In this document: in pieces, positions 55,759 to 64,000 of the stretch
Numbering within the stretch: the first letter of the stretch is position 1
Layout of the letters: each line of letters starts with the position of its first letter
Assembly: GCA_021824145.1 (NCBI GenBank)
Contig: JAKALM010000005.1
Location: 62,001-126,000 of the forward strand
Reading direction: 5' to 3'
From: Bacteroidota bacterium
Lineage (GTDB): Bacteria; Bacteroidota; Ignavibacteria; Ignavibacteriales; Ignavibacteriaceae
Length of the DNA stretch: 64,000 bases
Position numbers and translations under genes: made by a program
Notes under the pieces: generated by a model
What the model was told of the DNA's origin: nothing
Database searches by the model: none
The model's input: only the letters and a program-made list of their open reading frames with translations

Positions 55759-56355
55759 ATGTGTGGCAGATTTGAGGCAACACCATCGATTCAATATATC
55801 ATTGAAGTTCTAAAAGAAGAAAAGATAAACATTCAACTCGATTATAAAAAAAAGGAAAATAAAACAGTTAATATTTCACCAACTGAAAGTATTCTTATAG
55901 TATTAAAATCGGATCAAAATTATAAACTATCCATTGCGAAGTGGGGGATTAAATTTAAAATTGATTCTCCCTTAATTTTCAATAGCAGAATAGAGACTAT
56001 AAAAGAAAAAAAATACTGGCTTAATTTATTTGATAAAAATAGATCGCTTGTTCCAATGTCGGCTTTTTATGAATGGAAAAAGGAGGGGACAAAAAAAATT
56101 CCATATAGAATATTTCTCCCAGATAACGAAATGTTTTTTGTGCCGGCATTGTATTTTTTAGATAAAGAAAAAAATATTTGCACTTCTTTAATTACCACAA
56201 CACCAAACGGATTTATAAAACCTATTCATCATCGTATGCCTGTTATTTTTTCTATTAATGAAGGAATAAAATATTTGTCTAACTCACTTGAATTCAATTT
56301 ACAAAAATGCGTACCATACTCAGGAGAAATGAGCATGGAAAAATATTATTTATAA
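55759..56355 (+). CDS. SRAP/YedK-family abasic-site protein
   Basis: The 198-residue protein starts MCGRFE, where Cys2 becomes the catalytic N-terminal residue after Met removal. The other active-site sequences are present: FNSRIETI (Asn and Arg), MSAFYEW with the Glu, and PIHHRMPVI with the His. SRAP proteins form a covalent thiazolidine link to abasic sites in single-stranded DNA and protect it. It is a little shorter than the usual 220 residues but complete in motifs. AAAAGATAAATT before the ATG has no strong ribosome-binding site. It stands as a single gene. Confidence 0.9.
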   Translation: MCGRFEATPSIQYIIEVLKEEKINIQLDYKKKENKTVNISPTESILIVLKSDQNYKLSIAKWGIKFKIDSPLIFNSRIETIKEKKYWLNLFDKNRSLVPMSAFYEWKKEGTKKIPYRIFLPDNEMFFVPALYFLDKEKNICTSLITTTPNGFIKPIHHRMPVIFSINEGIKYLSNSLEFNLQKCVPYSGEMSMEKYYL

Positions 56356-56486
56356 TTGCTTCCAACCATAAAAATCATATAAATGATTCTCATCTTCTGT
56401 TCAGAAATAAATTCGCTTTGTTTAGTTTAATGTACATTGAATGCATTAATTTTAATCATAGAATAGCAAAAATTGGATATTATTAG

Positions 56487-56502
56487 TGGCACAATGCTTG
56501 TT
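56487..56502 (+). promoter_or_regulatory. Sigma-54 -24/-12 promoter of the DUF6600-type gene
   Basis: TGGCAC, five bases, then TTGTT fits the consensus TGGCAC-N5-TTGCW with an exact -24 box. It ends 32 bp before the ATG at 56535, an ordinary leader length. It shares the downstream CTAT with the site at 51239. Confidence 0.65.
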
Positions 56503-56534
56503 CTATATAATTTAAGAAATGAAGAGGTGTAAAA

Positions 56535-57773
56535 ATGAAACGCTTAGTCATATATTTATTTATTCTATTATTTGGTTTAGCTTTTGGTTTCACCAAAGCT
56601 CAAGATTATGGAAATGGAGGCGATAATTACCAAGGCGATGAAAGTGTGGGAATGTTTTATTCTTCTTTATCACCTTATGGTACTTGGATTCAATTGGATG
56701 GAGGATTAACTGTTTGGCGACCGCTTCATTTAAGACGTGATTGGGCACCATATAGAAATGGACATTGGGTATGGACAGATGATGGCTGGTATTGGGATTC
56801 TTACGATCCATTCGGTTACGTTGTTTTTCATTATGGCAGATGGTATTATGATAATTTTTATGGATGGATTTGGGTACCAGATAATGTTTGGGCGCCTGCT
56901 TGGGTAGAGTGGAGATATAACGATAATTATATCGGTTGGGCTCCTTTACCGCCTTACGCTTCATTTTCTTTTGGATTCGGAATTAGTTTTACAACAAATT
57001 ATGTAACACCATATTCATATTGGCATTTTGTAAATTATAGATACATGTGCGCTGCGCATCCTTTTGATCATTTCGTTCCAGATCAATTTAAGTATAGGAT
57101 TTATTCTGATACAAGATACAGAACGAATTACGGTTATTCTGATGGTAGAGTTATTAACCGTGGAGTTGATGTAGATTTCATCCGGCAGAGAAGCGGGGGT
57201 AGGATAGTAGAAAGACAAATTGAACGTACCAACGATCCAAGAAATATTGGCAATGGAAGGAATTCCGATTTTGTTAAAGCATTCATCCCATCACGAGATC
57301 AAGCTGCAAGAAATGATTATAGGAATTTTGATATCAAAAGAGGTACAAGATCATCCAGTCTTGATATTTCGAGAATAGCAGTTGGCAATAGAGATAATTT
57401 TCAAAGAAATAATCCTATGATTGATCGAAATAATCAACCAAATCCTAGAAATGAAAATTTAAATAATCCAAGAGAATTATCTCCGCAGCCAAGAACAGTA
57501 AATCCTTGGAATACAAATCGTACTCGACCAGAAACAAGGAATGAAAATCCTTGGATACAAAGAAAAAATATTCCAGAAAATAGAAATGACAATCCATGGA
57601 TTCAAAGAAATAACAAAACAGAACCAAGAATAAGTAATCCTTGGCAACAAAGAAATAACCAGCCTCAAGTTAGGCAAGAAAATAGAGGACCGAGGCCACA
57701 GGAAATGAAAAGAGAAAATAATAACAACCGGAATAATCAAAAAAGAGAAAACGGAAATAGAGAAAGGCATTAA
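56535..57773 (+). CDS. Secreted DUF6600-type Trp/Tyr-rich protein with NPW repeats
   Basis: The 412-residue protein has a signal peptide (ends near FTKAQD at 24) and an aromatic domain up to about residue 170. The domain has repeating SPYGTWIQ, YRNGHWVWTDDGWYW, YGWIWVPDNVWAPAW and YIGWAPLPPY, typical of DUF6600 (YXWGXW-like) domains. The rest is Asn/Arg/Gln-rich and unstructured. It includes four 15-residue units starting NPW (residues 323-382). GAAGAGG precedes the ATG. The function of the family is unknown; a cell-envelope or matrix role is inferred from secretion and composition. Confidence 0.82.
   Translation: MKRLVIYLFILLFGLAFGFTKAQDYGNGGDNYQGDESVGMFYSSLSPYGTWIQLDGGLTVWRPLHLRRDWAPYRNGHWVWTDDGWYWDSYDPFGYVVFHYGRWYYDNFYGWIWVPDNVWAPAWVEWRYNDNYIGWAPLPPYASFSFGFGISFTTNYVTPYSYWHFVNYRYMCAAHPFDHFVPDQFKYRIYSDTRYRTNYGYSDGRVINRGVDVDFIRQRSGGRIVERQIERTNDPRNIGNGRNSDFVKAFIPSRDQAARNDYRNFDIKRGTRSSSLDISRIAVGNRDNFQRNNPMIDRNNQPNPRNENLNNPRELSPQPRTVNPWNTNRTRPETRNENPWIQRKNIPENRNDNPWIQRNNKTEPRISNPWQQRNNQPQVRQENRGPRPQEMKRENNNNRNNQKRENGNRERH
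57501..57680 (+). repeat. Four 45-bp coding repeats (NPW units)
   Basis: Exact 45-bp spacing of NPW codons at 57501, 57546, 57591 and 57636 gives four units of 15 residues (NPWIQRNN type). Units are similar but not identical. Confidence 0.8.
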
Positions 57774-57850
57774 AATATTGCTTATATAATTTTATTGGAA
57801 CATATTGATAAAAATTAAGAATAAAACTTTTATCCTAACTCTCTCCACAA

Positions 57851-57884
57851 AAAAGCAGCATCAGAAAATTTTGATACTGCTTTT
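57851..57884. terminator. Bidirectional terminator between DUF6600-type gene and aminotransferase
   Basis: AAAAGCAG pairs with CTGCTTTT and an inner ATCA pairs with TGAT around an A/T loop, with one mismatch. A- and T-rich flanks allow both directions. It reaches into the stop codon of the leftward gene. Confidence 0.8.
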
Positions 57885-58980
57885 ATTTTTTAAAAAACTT
57901 AGCAATTTTGTCAGCAATAAACTCGATTTGGTCTTTCTTCAAATCTGGATAGCTTGGTAGGTTAATTCCATGCCATCCTAAATATTCGGCAACTGGAAGT
58001 TTCTGATATTTTTGAGAAAACATAGGCATTGTGTGAACTGGGAAAAAAGTTGGGCGTGTTTCTATTCCTTCAGCTTTTAAAAAATCTCTAAGAGAATCTC
58101 TAACGGATGGAGATTCGACCAAAATTGAATACATCCAATATGAATGAAAAACATTTTTCTTCTCGCCATGATGTTTGACTGGAAGATTTTTTAATGCTTC
58201 ATTATATAATTCAGCTACTTTTCTTTTCTTTGAAATTTTATCTTTTGCATTTTCAAGTTGAGCTAATCCAATTGCAGCACAAATGTTTGTCATCCTATAA
58301 TTAAACCCAATTGTGTCATGCCAATATTCTCGGTACTTAGCTAAGCCGTGCATTTTAAGATGATAAGCTCTATCATAAAGAGTTTCATCATTGGTTACAA
58401 TCATTCCGCCTTCACCGGTAGTGATTGTTTTATTTCCGTAAAAACTGAAAGTTGCTAAATCTCCAAAAGTTCCAACGTGCTTTCCATTGTAGATAGAACC
58501 AAAAGCTTCAGCGCAATCTTCAATTAAAAAAATATTATATTCTTTAGATATTTTTACTAACTCATCCATTTCACATGGATGTCCGTATAAATGTACTGCC
58601 ATTATTGCTTTAGTTTTTGGTGTAATTTTTCTTCTAACATCATTTGGATCAATCTGCCAAGTTTCTTCAATTGAATCAACAAAAACGGGTGTGGCTCCAG
58701 TCATTGAAATTGTGCTGACTGAAGCAATGTATGTAAATGACGGAACAATAACTTCATCACCATTTCCAATCCCTAATGTAACCAAAGCAAGGTGTAATGC
58801 TACAGTACCGTTGCTTACTGCTGTTGCGTGTTCAACACTAATAAATTTTCTAAATTCGTTTTCAAATTTTGAAATAAATTCACCGCGAGATGAAATCCAT
58901 GAGGAATCTAGACATTCATTCACATATTTTTTTTCATTTCCGTCAAGTGAAGGCTGATAAATTTGGATTTTGTATGCCAT
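57883..58980 (-). CDS. DegT/DnrJ/EryC1/StrS sugar aminotransferase
   Basis: The 365-residue fold-type I PLP enzyme has the PLP lysine Lys184 in FYGNKTITTGEGG, the EDCAEAFGS aspartate motif and SNGTVALHLAL. Such enzymes convert keto-sugar nucleotides to amino sugars, or make perosamine-type residues for O-antigen and capsule. It lies 123 bp downstream of two GT9 transferases on the same strand, which supports a role in surface polysaccharide. The exact nucleotide sugar is unknown. Confidence 0.92.
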   Translation of the reverse strand: MAYKIQIYQPSLDGNEKKYVNECLDSSWISSRGEFISKFENEFRKFISVEHATAVSNGTVALHLALVTLGIGNGDEVIVPSFTYIASVSTISMTGATPVFVDSIEETWQIDPNDVRRKITPKTKAIMAVHLYGHPCEMDELVKISKEYNIFLIEDCAEAFGSIYNGKHVGTFGDLATFSFYGNKTITTGEGGMIVTNDETLYDRAYHLKMHGLAKYREYWHDTIGFNYRMTNICAAIGLAQLENAKDKISKKRKVAELYNEALKNLPVKHHGEKKNVFHSYWMYSILVESPSVRDSLRDFLKAEGIETRPTFFPVHTMPMFSQKYQKLPVAEYLGWHGINLPSYPDLKKDQIEFIADKIAKFFKK

Positions 58981-59103
58981 GATTTAATACTTTTTGATGT
59001 TAATAAATTAATATAAAAATTCATTCAATTAATAAAACAAGTTTAAATTCTAGATTAATAAGATTTTTAAACTGGCTAATTCAAAACTAATATTCAACTA
59101 TAT

Positions 59104-60261
59104 TCAAATGATTTTTCTTTTTGAAAATTCTTTAGTCAAGCTAATTATTTTTTCTAAGTCAATCATCTGAATACATTCTAAGTTATAAGGGCAAACTTTT
59201 TTCCAACAGGGTGAACATTGCAAACCATCTGGAGTCAATTTTTCTCCGCCGTCATACATTTCAATTTCTGCCGCGCAAGAAAGTCCAAACCAAGCAATTA
59301 CATATTTTTTTAATCCAATTGCCATGTGCATTCCAAAAGAATCTCCAGTAATTACAACATCGCAAATATCCATAAAGCAAGCACCGCGTCTCAAACCTAA
59401 TGTTGATGGTGTATTGATTATCTTCTGTCTATTTTCAAAATCAAACGATTCATAAATCTGCGTATTGCGTTCAGTATCCTCTCTACCTCCAAGCAGCACA
59501 ACTTGAAGATTTTCATCTTTCAGCATTTCAGTAATCAATTTTACATGCTGTTCAATTGTCATCTTTTTATTTGGAAAAAGAGTTGAACAACCGGTATTAA
59601 ATCCAACATATGTTTTGCGGGTATTATAATTAATTTCTTTTTTATAATCTTCAACAAAATTTTTTTCTTCGTCAGTTAAGCCAAAAACGTATGGATCACG
59701 TTTATAATCAAGCTCAAAAACTTCATGAATTATGTCAACACCGCTTCGAGTATTTTCTCTAAATTTCTTTTGATCATTGTTACCTAATAAGTAACTATAC
59801 ATTGCACTTTCGTTTGCTGGAATTATTTTACCATCTTCATTCAGTAGAAAACCAAGTTTCTTTTTTGCTTTTATTTCATTGGCAAATGCGCAAGCATAAT
59901 CAGATTTGTCGGCATTCATTAAATAATCATATTCAATTTGGTGCACAATCATTCGCTGCTCGTCTGTCCAAGTGAAAACTTTATCAATAAAAGGATTGTT
60001 AAATAAAATCTTATCAGCGCCTGGCATTGTAATCCAATGAATTGTGCTGACAGGAAATTTTCTTTTAATTGCATAAAGTATTGGGGTATTATCAAGAACG
60101 TTTCCAAGTGCATCAAGAGAGATAATTAATATTTTCACTCCCATTTTTGTTTGATCGTTTTCATGCTGGCAGCCTTTCTCCAAACATTCTTCATAAGAAA
60201 AGCATGGCTTGTAGCCGCTAAAGTTTTTACACTTTGGAATTTTTAATTCAGAAAATTTCAT
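59104..60261 (-). CDS. GT9 heptosyltransferase-like glycosyltransferase with Cys clusters
   Basis: The 385-residue protein resembles ADP-heptose:LPS heptosyltransferases: LIISLDALGNVLDNTPIL near residue 45 (the usual RxDALGD is altered), FNTGCSTLFPNKKM, and VVITGDSFGMHMAIGL near the end. Unusually, about 37 residues precede the domain with Cys11, Cys20, Cys26 and Cys31, and the C-terminal end has CSPCWKKVCPYNLEC. Eight such cysteines suggest a bound metal or Fe-S cluster or disulfide clip. Its ATG overlaps the stop of the next GT9 gene by 4 bp, so both are translated together. Confidence 0.85.
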   Translation of the reverse strand: MKFSELKIPKCKNFSGYKPCFSYEECLEKGCQHENDQTKMGVKILIISLDALGNVLDNTPILYAIKRKFPVSTIHWITMPGADKILFNNPFIDKVFTWTDEQRMIVHQIEYDYLMNADKSDYACAFANEIKAKKKLGFLLNEDGKIIPANESAMYSYLLGNNDQKKFRENTRSGVDIIHEVFELDYKRDPYVFGLTDEEKNFVEDYKKEINYNTRKTYVGFNTGCSTLFPNKKMTIEQHVKLITEMLKDENLQVVLLGGREDTERNTQIYESFDFENRQKIINTPSTLGLRRGACFMDICDVVITGDSFGMHMAIGLKKYVIAWFGLSCAAEIEMYDGGEKLTPDGLQCSPCWKKVCPYNLECIQMIDLEKIISLTKEFSKRKII

Positions 60262-61310
60262 TTCGTTTCCTTTGGATAAACAATCTTTCTATTAATTATA
60301 GTTTTTATACTTTCAACTACTTCTTCAGTGGCTAAAGCATTTTCAATACCGCAAGTGTTTTGATCAGCACTGCAATACTTTTTACAATTCTCGTTTGTTA
60401 CTTCAAGGTTTATAGAATTTTGATTAATTATTCCTTGATGGATTGTGCAGCTCATCGCTCGGTGACAGTGAATTACAATTGTGCTTTTGCCAAGTGCATC
60501 AGAAATATGCATTGGCCCAGTTGAAGGCCCGATAAAAATATCAAACTGATCGATAATTTTTATAAAGTCCCTCAAATCATCAACAGAATTTGAAATATCT
60601 ACAATTTTTTCTGGTGCAAGTTTAATTACTTCTTCCTTAAATTCTTTACTCATTTCTTTAGAAGTAAGAATTATTTTTAAATTCAGGTTTGAAAATTTTT
60701 CTAAGATTTTTTTGATAAGTTCTAGATATTTTTTTTCGCTCCAATTTGGAGCTGACTTAAGTGAACCGGAATGGATTGCAATTTTAAAATCATTTTCTGA
60801 AATATTTAAATTCGATAGGATATTTTTCGCTTCTATTTTTTCTTGATCAGTTAAAAAAATTTCCAGATTTATGTTATTAGTTTTCACTCCAATTTTTCTG
60901 GCAAGATCCATACAATAATCAGCTTCGTGGCGAAGAGGAGTATAATTATTTCTTGAAACACTTTGCATGAAAGTTATTACTTCATAAAGCTTATGTCCAA
61001 CACCAATTCGCTTTTTTATTCCTGCCCAAAACATTTGATAAGCTGCCCGCTCAGTCGGCATCATTAACAAACCATGAGTAAAATTATATTTTCTAATTTC
61101 TTTTACTACATTCCAAAAAGTTTCTTTTCTCAAGTCGTCTGTAATCATTGCATCAAGATAAGGATTGTTTAGCATAATATTTTTTGTATGCGGTTGAGTA
61201 AGCGTAGCAATAAAGGCATCCGGAAAAGCTTTCCGAATTTCCCGAATCATTGGTGTTATAAAAACAACATCACCAACTCTATCGGTTCTTACTAATAATA
61301 TTCGTTTCAT
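60258..61310 (-). CDS. GT9 heptosyltransferase-like glycosyltransferase
   Basis: The 350-residue protein has RTDRVGDVVFITPM at the N-terminus, IHSGSLKSAPNWSEKKY in the middle, and FIGPSTGPMHISDALG as nucleotide-sugar site, all typical GT9 motifs. These enzymes transfer heptose or related sugars to the LPS core at the cytoplasmic face of the inner membrane. The C-terminus has CKKYCSADQNTCG, a cysteine cluster akin to the neighbour's. It is the first gene of the leftward operon; the SDR gene is divergent on the other side of a 163-bp gap. Confidence 0.9.
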   Translation of the reverse strand: MKRILLVRTDRVGDVVFITPMIREIRKAFPDAFIATLTQPHTKNIMLNNPYLDAMITDDLRKETFWNVVKEIRKYNFTHGLLMMPTERAAYQMFWAGIKKRIGVGHKLYEVITFMQSVSRNNYTPLRHEADYCMDLARKIGVKTNNINLEIFLTDQEKIEAKNILSNLNISENDFKIAIHSGSLKSAPNWSEKKYLELIKKILEKFSNLNLKIILTSKEMSKEFKEEVIKLAPEKIVDISNSVDDLRDFIKIIDQFDIFIGPSTGPMHISDALGKSTIVIHCHRAMSCTIHQGIINQNSINLEVTNENCKKYCSADQNTCGIENALATEEVVESIKTIINRKIVYPKETK

Positions 61311-61473
61311 CGATAAAATTATATTTAGAAAATGTGACTCAAAAATAATAATTTTAAATCAAAATGCTTTATCACAAAAAATCCAAATTCACACCTATTG
61401 ATTGAAAAATATCGAGTTAATGAAATTTTGTCTTATAAATTTTATTTTTGTTCAAACTTTTAAGGTAAATAAA

Positions 61474-62229
61474 ATGAAATTATCTGAAAATAAAATATTA
61501 ATTACCGGCGGAGCTACGGGAATTGGTCTATCTTTAGCAGAAAAATTCTTAAATGAAGGGAATGAAGTTTTAATTTGTGGAAGAAGGGAAGAAGTGCTTA
61601 TTGAAGCGAAAAAGAAAAATCCCAATCTTCATATAAAGCGGTGCGATGTATCGAATGAAACAGATAGAAATAAATTATATTATTGGATTAAGACAGAGTT
61701 CCAAGATCTAAATATTCTTGTGAACAATGCTGGAATTCAAAGGGAAATTGATTTTACAAGAGGAACCGCAGATATTGAAAAAGCTATTGAAGAAATAAAA
61801 ATTAATTTTGAAAGTCCTGTTGTACTTTCTTCAATGTTTATTCCAATTCTAAGAGAAAATGAAAATAGTGCAATCATAAATGTTTCATCAGGATTAGCAT
61901 TTATTCCACTTTCAATTATGCCGATTTACTGTGCTACCAAAGCTGCATTACATTCGTTTTCGATTTCATTAAGACAACAATTGAAAAAAACTGGAATAAA
62001 GGTTTTTGAAGCAATTCCTCCGACAGTTGATACTGATCTTGATAAAGGTGCTAGAAAGGCAAGGGGACAGTCAGATTTTGGTATTAGTCCAAATGAAACA
62101 GCAGAAGCAATTGTTAATGGATTAAAGAATGATGAATTTGAAATCGCAATTGGAAAAGCTAAGTTTTTAATTAATAGTTCCAAAACTGATTTTGAAAATA
62201 TATTTTCTTTAATGAATAAAGGAAATTAA
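61474..62229 (+). CDS. Short-chain dehydrogenase/reductase (DltE-like)
   Basis: ATG 61474 (AAGGT seven bases upstream) gives 251 residues; a longer frame from 61402 adds a hydrophobic leader not seen in the family. It has the Rossmann motif TGGATGIGLS, LVNNAG, catalytic Ser in NVSSG and YxxxK in PIYCATKAAL. The sequence resembles DltE-type oxidoreductases that use NAD(P)H and act on unknown carbonyl compounds. It is divergent from the GT9 operon and convergent with the barrel gene. Substrate is unknown. Confidence 0.88.
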   Translation: MKLSENKILITGGATGIGLSLAEKFLNEGNEVLICGRREEVLIEAKKKNPNLHIKRCDVSNETDRNKLYYWIKTEFQDLNILVNNAGIQREIDFTRGTADIEKAIEEIKINFESPVVLSSMFIPILRENENSAIINVSSGLAFIPLSIMPIYCATKAALHSFSISLRQQLKKTGIKVFEAIPPTVDTDLDKGARKARGQSDFGISPNETAEAIVNGLKNDEFEIAIGKAKFLINSSKTDFENIFSLMNKGN

Positions 62230-62239
62230 ATTTTGAAAA

Positions 62240-64000
62240 TCAAAACGCTCTAATGTTATAAACGAAAGAAAGAAGAAAATATCGTCCAAGAACATTTGTT
62301 CTCACATCTTCTATATAAGAATCAGAAACATTGTGCTGAATATTTGTATTTTGATTTAAAACGTCATTTGCAGATAATTTTATTTCACCATTGTCATTTG
62401 CTAAGAATTTCTTAGCAATGCTGATATTCCATATTACTGTACTTGGGCTGTAAGAAGCTGGTAATCCATTATTCAATTGATTATTCACCTCGTTCTGTAA
62501 AAAGAATCCTTTCCAAAATTCCCAATAAAATTTTAATGAAGAGTTTTGGCTGAAGTAATTATTGTTAGGCGTACTGCTCAATTGTCCACTATTATTTACA
62601 ATATTATAACTGCTGTTGCTTGAGAGAGTAAAATCAATTTTATCATTTATATTGCTGCTGATTACTATTCCCAATCCGTATGTACTGGAATTTGCAAAAT
62701 TAGTAATTCCATTTATTATTCCAGGTGTTCTTGTATAGCTGGCACTCAAATTAAAATTTAAATTTGATTTGATTAGTTCAACAGGAACTCCATAAGTAAC
62801 AAATGAATGTACATTAACATATCCATTTATGTTTGTGGGAATTGATAACTTTGTTCCTCGGTTGAGTAAAATATTATTTAATACAGTTGTGTCTTTCAAT
62901 GCAATTATAGTATTGTTCCCAATGTAGTTTTCAATAAAGTTTGCACTTAGCATAGCAAAAAATGTATGCATATGCTGTGCATTTGTTTGTAAATATCTAA
63001 TTGCAATAAAATGTGAATAATCCTGACTTAAATTTGGATTGCCTATACTTAATTGCGTTGGATTTGTATTATTTAATACTTGCTGCAATTGGTCAATACT
63101 TGGATCATCATTCGTAGTGCGATAAAAAATTCTTAAATTTTCATTTCTAGAAACCATATACCGAAGCATAAATGAAGGAAGCCAAGAATAAAATTTCCTT
63201 TCGATATTGCCAAGTTGAGGAAAAGATTGTGCGTTTTGAAGTTCTGCAATATTATAATTTAAACCTAAATTAAAAAGTAATTTATTTTTTCTAAATCTGT
63301 AACCTGTACCAACCGATTGAGTTCGATATATTTTTTTGTAAACATTGCTCAAGGATGTATCTAAAGATGGAGTAGAGTAATTTAAATTATCAAAAGTTTT
63401 TTGGTCGCTGTTATCTTCAGAATAATTTATTCTAGCATTTAATTGAAGCATACCATTTTCATTTATTGGTTCAGTATAAACAATGTTTGATCCACCGCTG
63501 AATCCGTGTTTATCAAGATTAGCAAACTGATCAATTGTGTCCGAAGTTGTTGAACTGTTGTAGAAAATATCCTGAGCGTTTAGATTATTGTTCCCATTGT
63601 TCTTGTTAAATGTTCCTGTAAAATTGATGGATAAAGTTCTGCCAGGGGTTTCAAATCTATGTCTAAATAATAAATTATTTGTTGATGTAATTCCTGTAAG
63701 ATTTGAATTAAACAAGTTGTTCGTTGAGTTAAGTTCACTTAGCCCTGAAGTTGTAATTCCAGAAATTTTACTTGTACCGTTATTCAACTGTGCCGCAAAT
63801 GTGGGGTTAAATAAAATTGAATTGTTCTCATCAACTTGATAATTAAGCCTAAGATTTAATCGATGATTTATATTTTGAGTAATCGAAGAATTTAATTCAT
63901 TATAAATCTGACTTGACGGCGAAGTTAAAAAGTAATCTCTGTTTGTGCTTGATTCGGCATCATTATTTGTAAGATTGAAAAAATAACTTCCAGTTATATC
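62240..64000 (-). CDS. Outer-membrane beta-barrel (TonB-receptor-like) protein, 5' end outside window
   Basis: The frame is open from the right edge (64000) to its stop at 62240, at least 586 residues. The sequence is rich in Asn, Ser, Thr and Tyr with alternating strands (LNARINYSED, FNLGLNYNIAEL, LSASYTRTPG) and ends in VYNIRAF with a C-terminal Phe, the outer-membrane sorting signal. It looks like the C-terminal barrel of the OMP_b-brl_3/TonB-dependent receptor family. The plug and any carboxypeptidase-like domain would lie beyond the window. It opposes the SDR gene with 10 bp between stop codons. Confidence 0.75.
   Translation of the reverse strand, partial: DITGSYFFNLTNNDAESSTNRDYFLTSPSSQIYNELNSSITQNINHRLNLRLNYQVDENNSILFNPTFAAQLNNGTSKISGITTSGLSELNSTNNLFNSNLTGITSTNNLLFRHRFETPGRTLSINFTGTFNKNNGNNNLNAQDIFYNSSTTSDTIDQFANLDKHGFSGGSNIVYTEPINENGMLQLNARINYSEDNSDQKTFDNLNYSTPSLDTSLSNVYKKIYRTQSVGTGYRFRKNKLLFNLGLNYNIAELQNAQSFPQLGNIERKFYSWLPSFMLRYMVSRNENLRIFYRTTNDDPSIDQLQQVLNNTNPTQLSIGNPNLSQDYSHFIAIRYLQTNAQHMHTFFAMLSANFIENYIGNNTIIALKDTTVLNNILLNRGTKLSIPTNINGYVNVHSFVTYGVPVELIKSNLNFNLSASYTRTPGIINGITNFANSSTYGLGIVISSNINDKIDFTLSSNSSYNIVNNSGQLSSTPNNNYFSQNSSLKFYWEFWKGFFLQNEVNNQLNNGLPASYSPSTVIWNISIAKKFLANDNGEIKLSANDVLNQNTNIQHNVSDSYIEDVRTNVLGRYFLLSFVYNIRAF

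Noticed and set aside
56590-56964. 124-codon leftward frame inside the DUF6600-type gene
   Set aside because: Antisense of the Trp/Tyr-rich domain; His/Asn/Lys pattern comes from reverse reading.

Overview
The window is AT-rich, roughly one third G+C, with short intergenic gaps. Its gene set fits a Gram-negative bacterium of the Bacteroidota/Chlorobi group, most likely an Ignavibacteria-like lineage (inference). The signs are a bacillithiol-synthesis gene (bshC), outer-membrane beta-barrel proteins, giant Reg_prop/Y_Y_Y histidine kinases, many Hanks-type kinases with TPR or PD40 propeller tails, and a DUF6600-type secreted protein. No transposase, integrase, CRISPR array, rRNA or phage gene was seen. 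Two tRNA-Ser genes (GGA and CGA anticodons) flank a ZIP metal transporter near the left end.

Layout. 1-9.3 kb: a membrane glycosyltransferase cut by the left edge, a lipoprotein GH5 mannanase, tRNA-Ser, ZIP transporter, tRNA-Ser, a tiny membrane-anchored protein, a MATE exporter, a convergent S9 dipeptidyl-peptidase, an eIF2B-like protein and alaC. 9.4-25.7 kb: housekeeping genes. These are a thioredoxin-like protein, a DnaQ/GIY-YIG nuclease fusion, a YmdB-type phosphodiesterase, a solitary DNA methyltransferase, folD, deoC, a HicB-like protein, a TrmH-type methyltransferase, aroA, a MalK-type ATPase, bshC, a predicted outer-membrane protein, a flippase-like protein with a glycosyltransferase, and an Uup-type ABC-F ATPase.

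25.8-55.6 kb is dominated by signalling genes: two SpoIIE-type PP2C phosphatases, four Ser/Thr kinases arranged as two tandem [TPR kinase + PD40 kinase] pairs, two giant propeller histidine kinases followed by a lone receiver and a receiver-PP2C protein, a receiver fused to two Lrp/AsnC-like sensor domains, a cytoplasmic PAS histidine kinase, and a sigma-54-dependent response regulator. The gene order suggests that two-component phosphorelay controls a Ser/Thr phosphatase working on the same substrates as the neighbouring kinases. Two sigma-54-like promoters with a shared TTGTTCTAT element lie close to the sigma-54 activator.

55.7-64 kb: a SRAP-domain protein, the DUF6600-type repeat protein, a sugar aminotransferase with two GT9 glycosyltransferases (surface polysaccharide), a short-chain dehydrogenase, and an outer-membrane beta-barrel protein that runs off the right edge.
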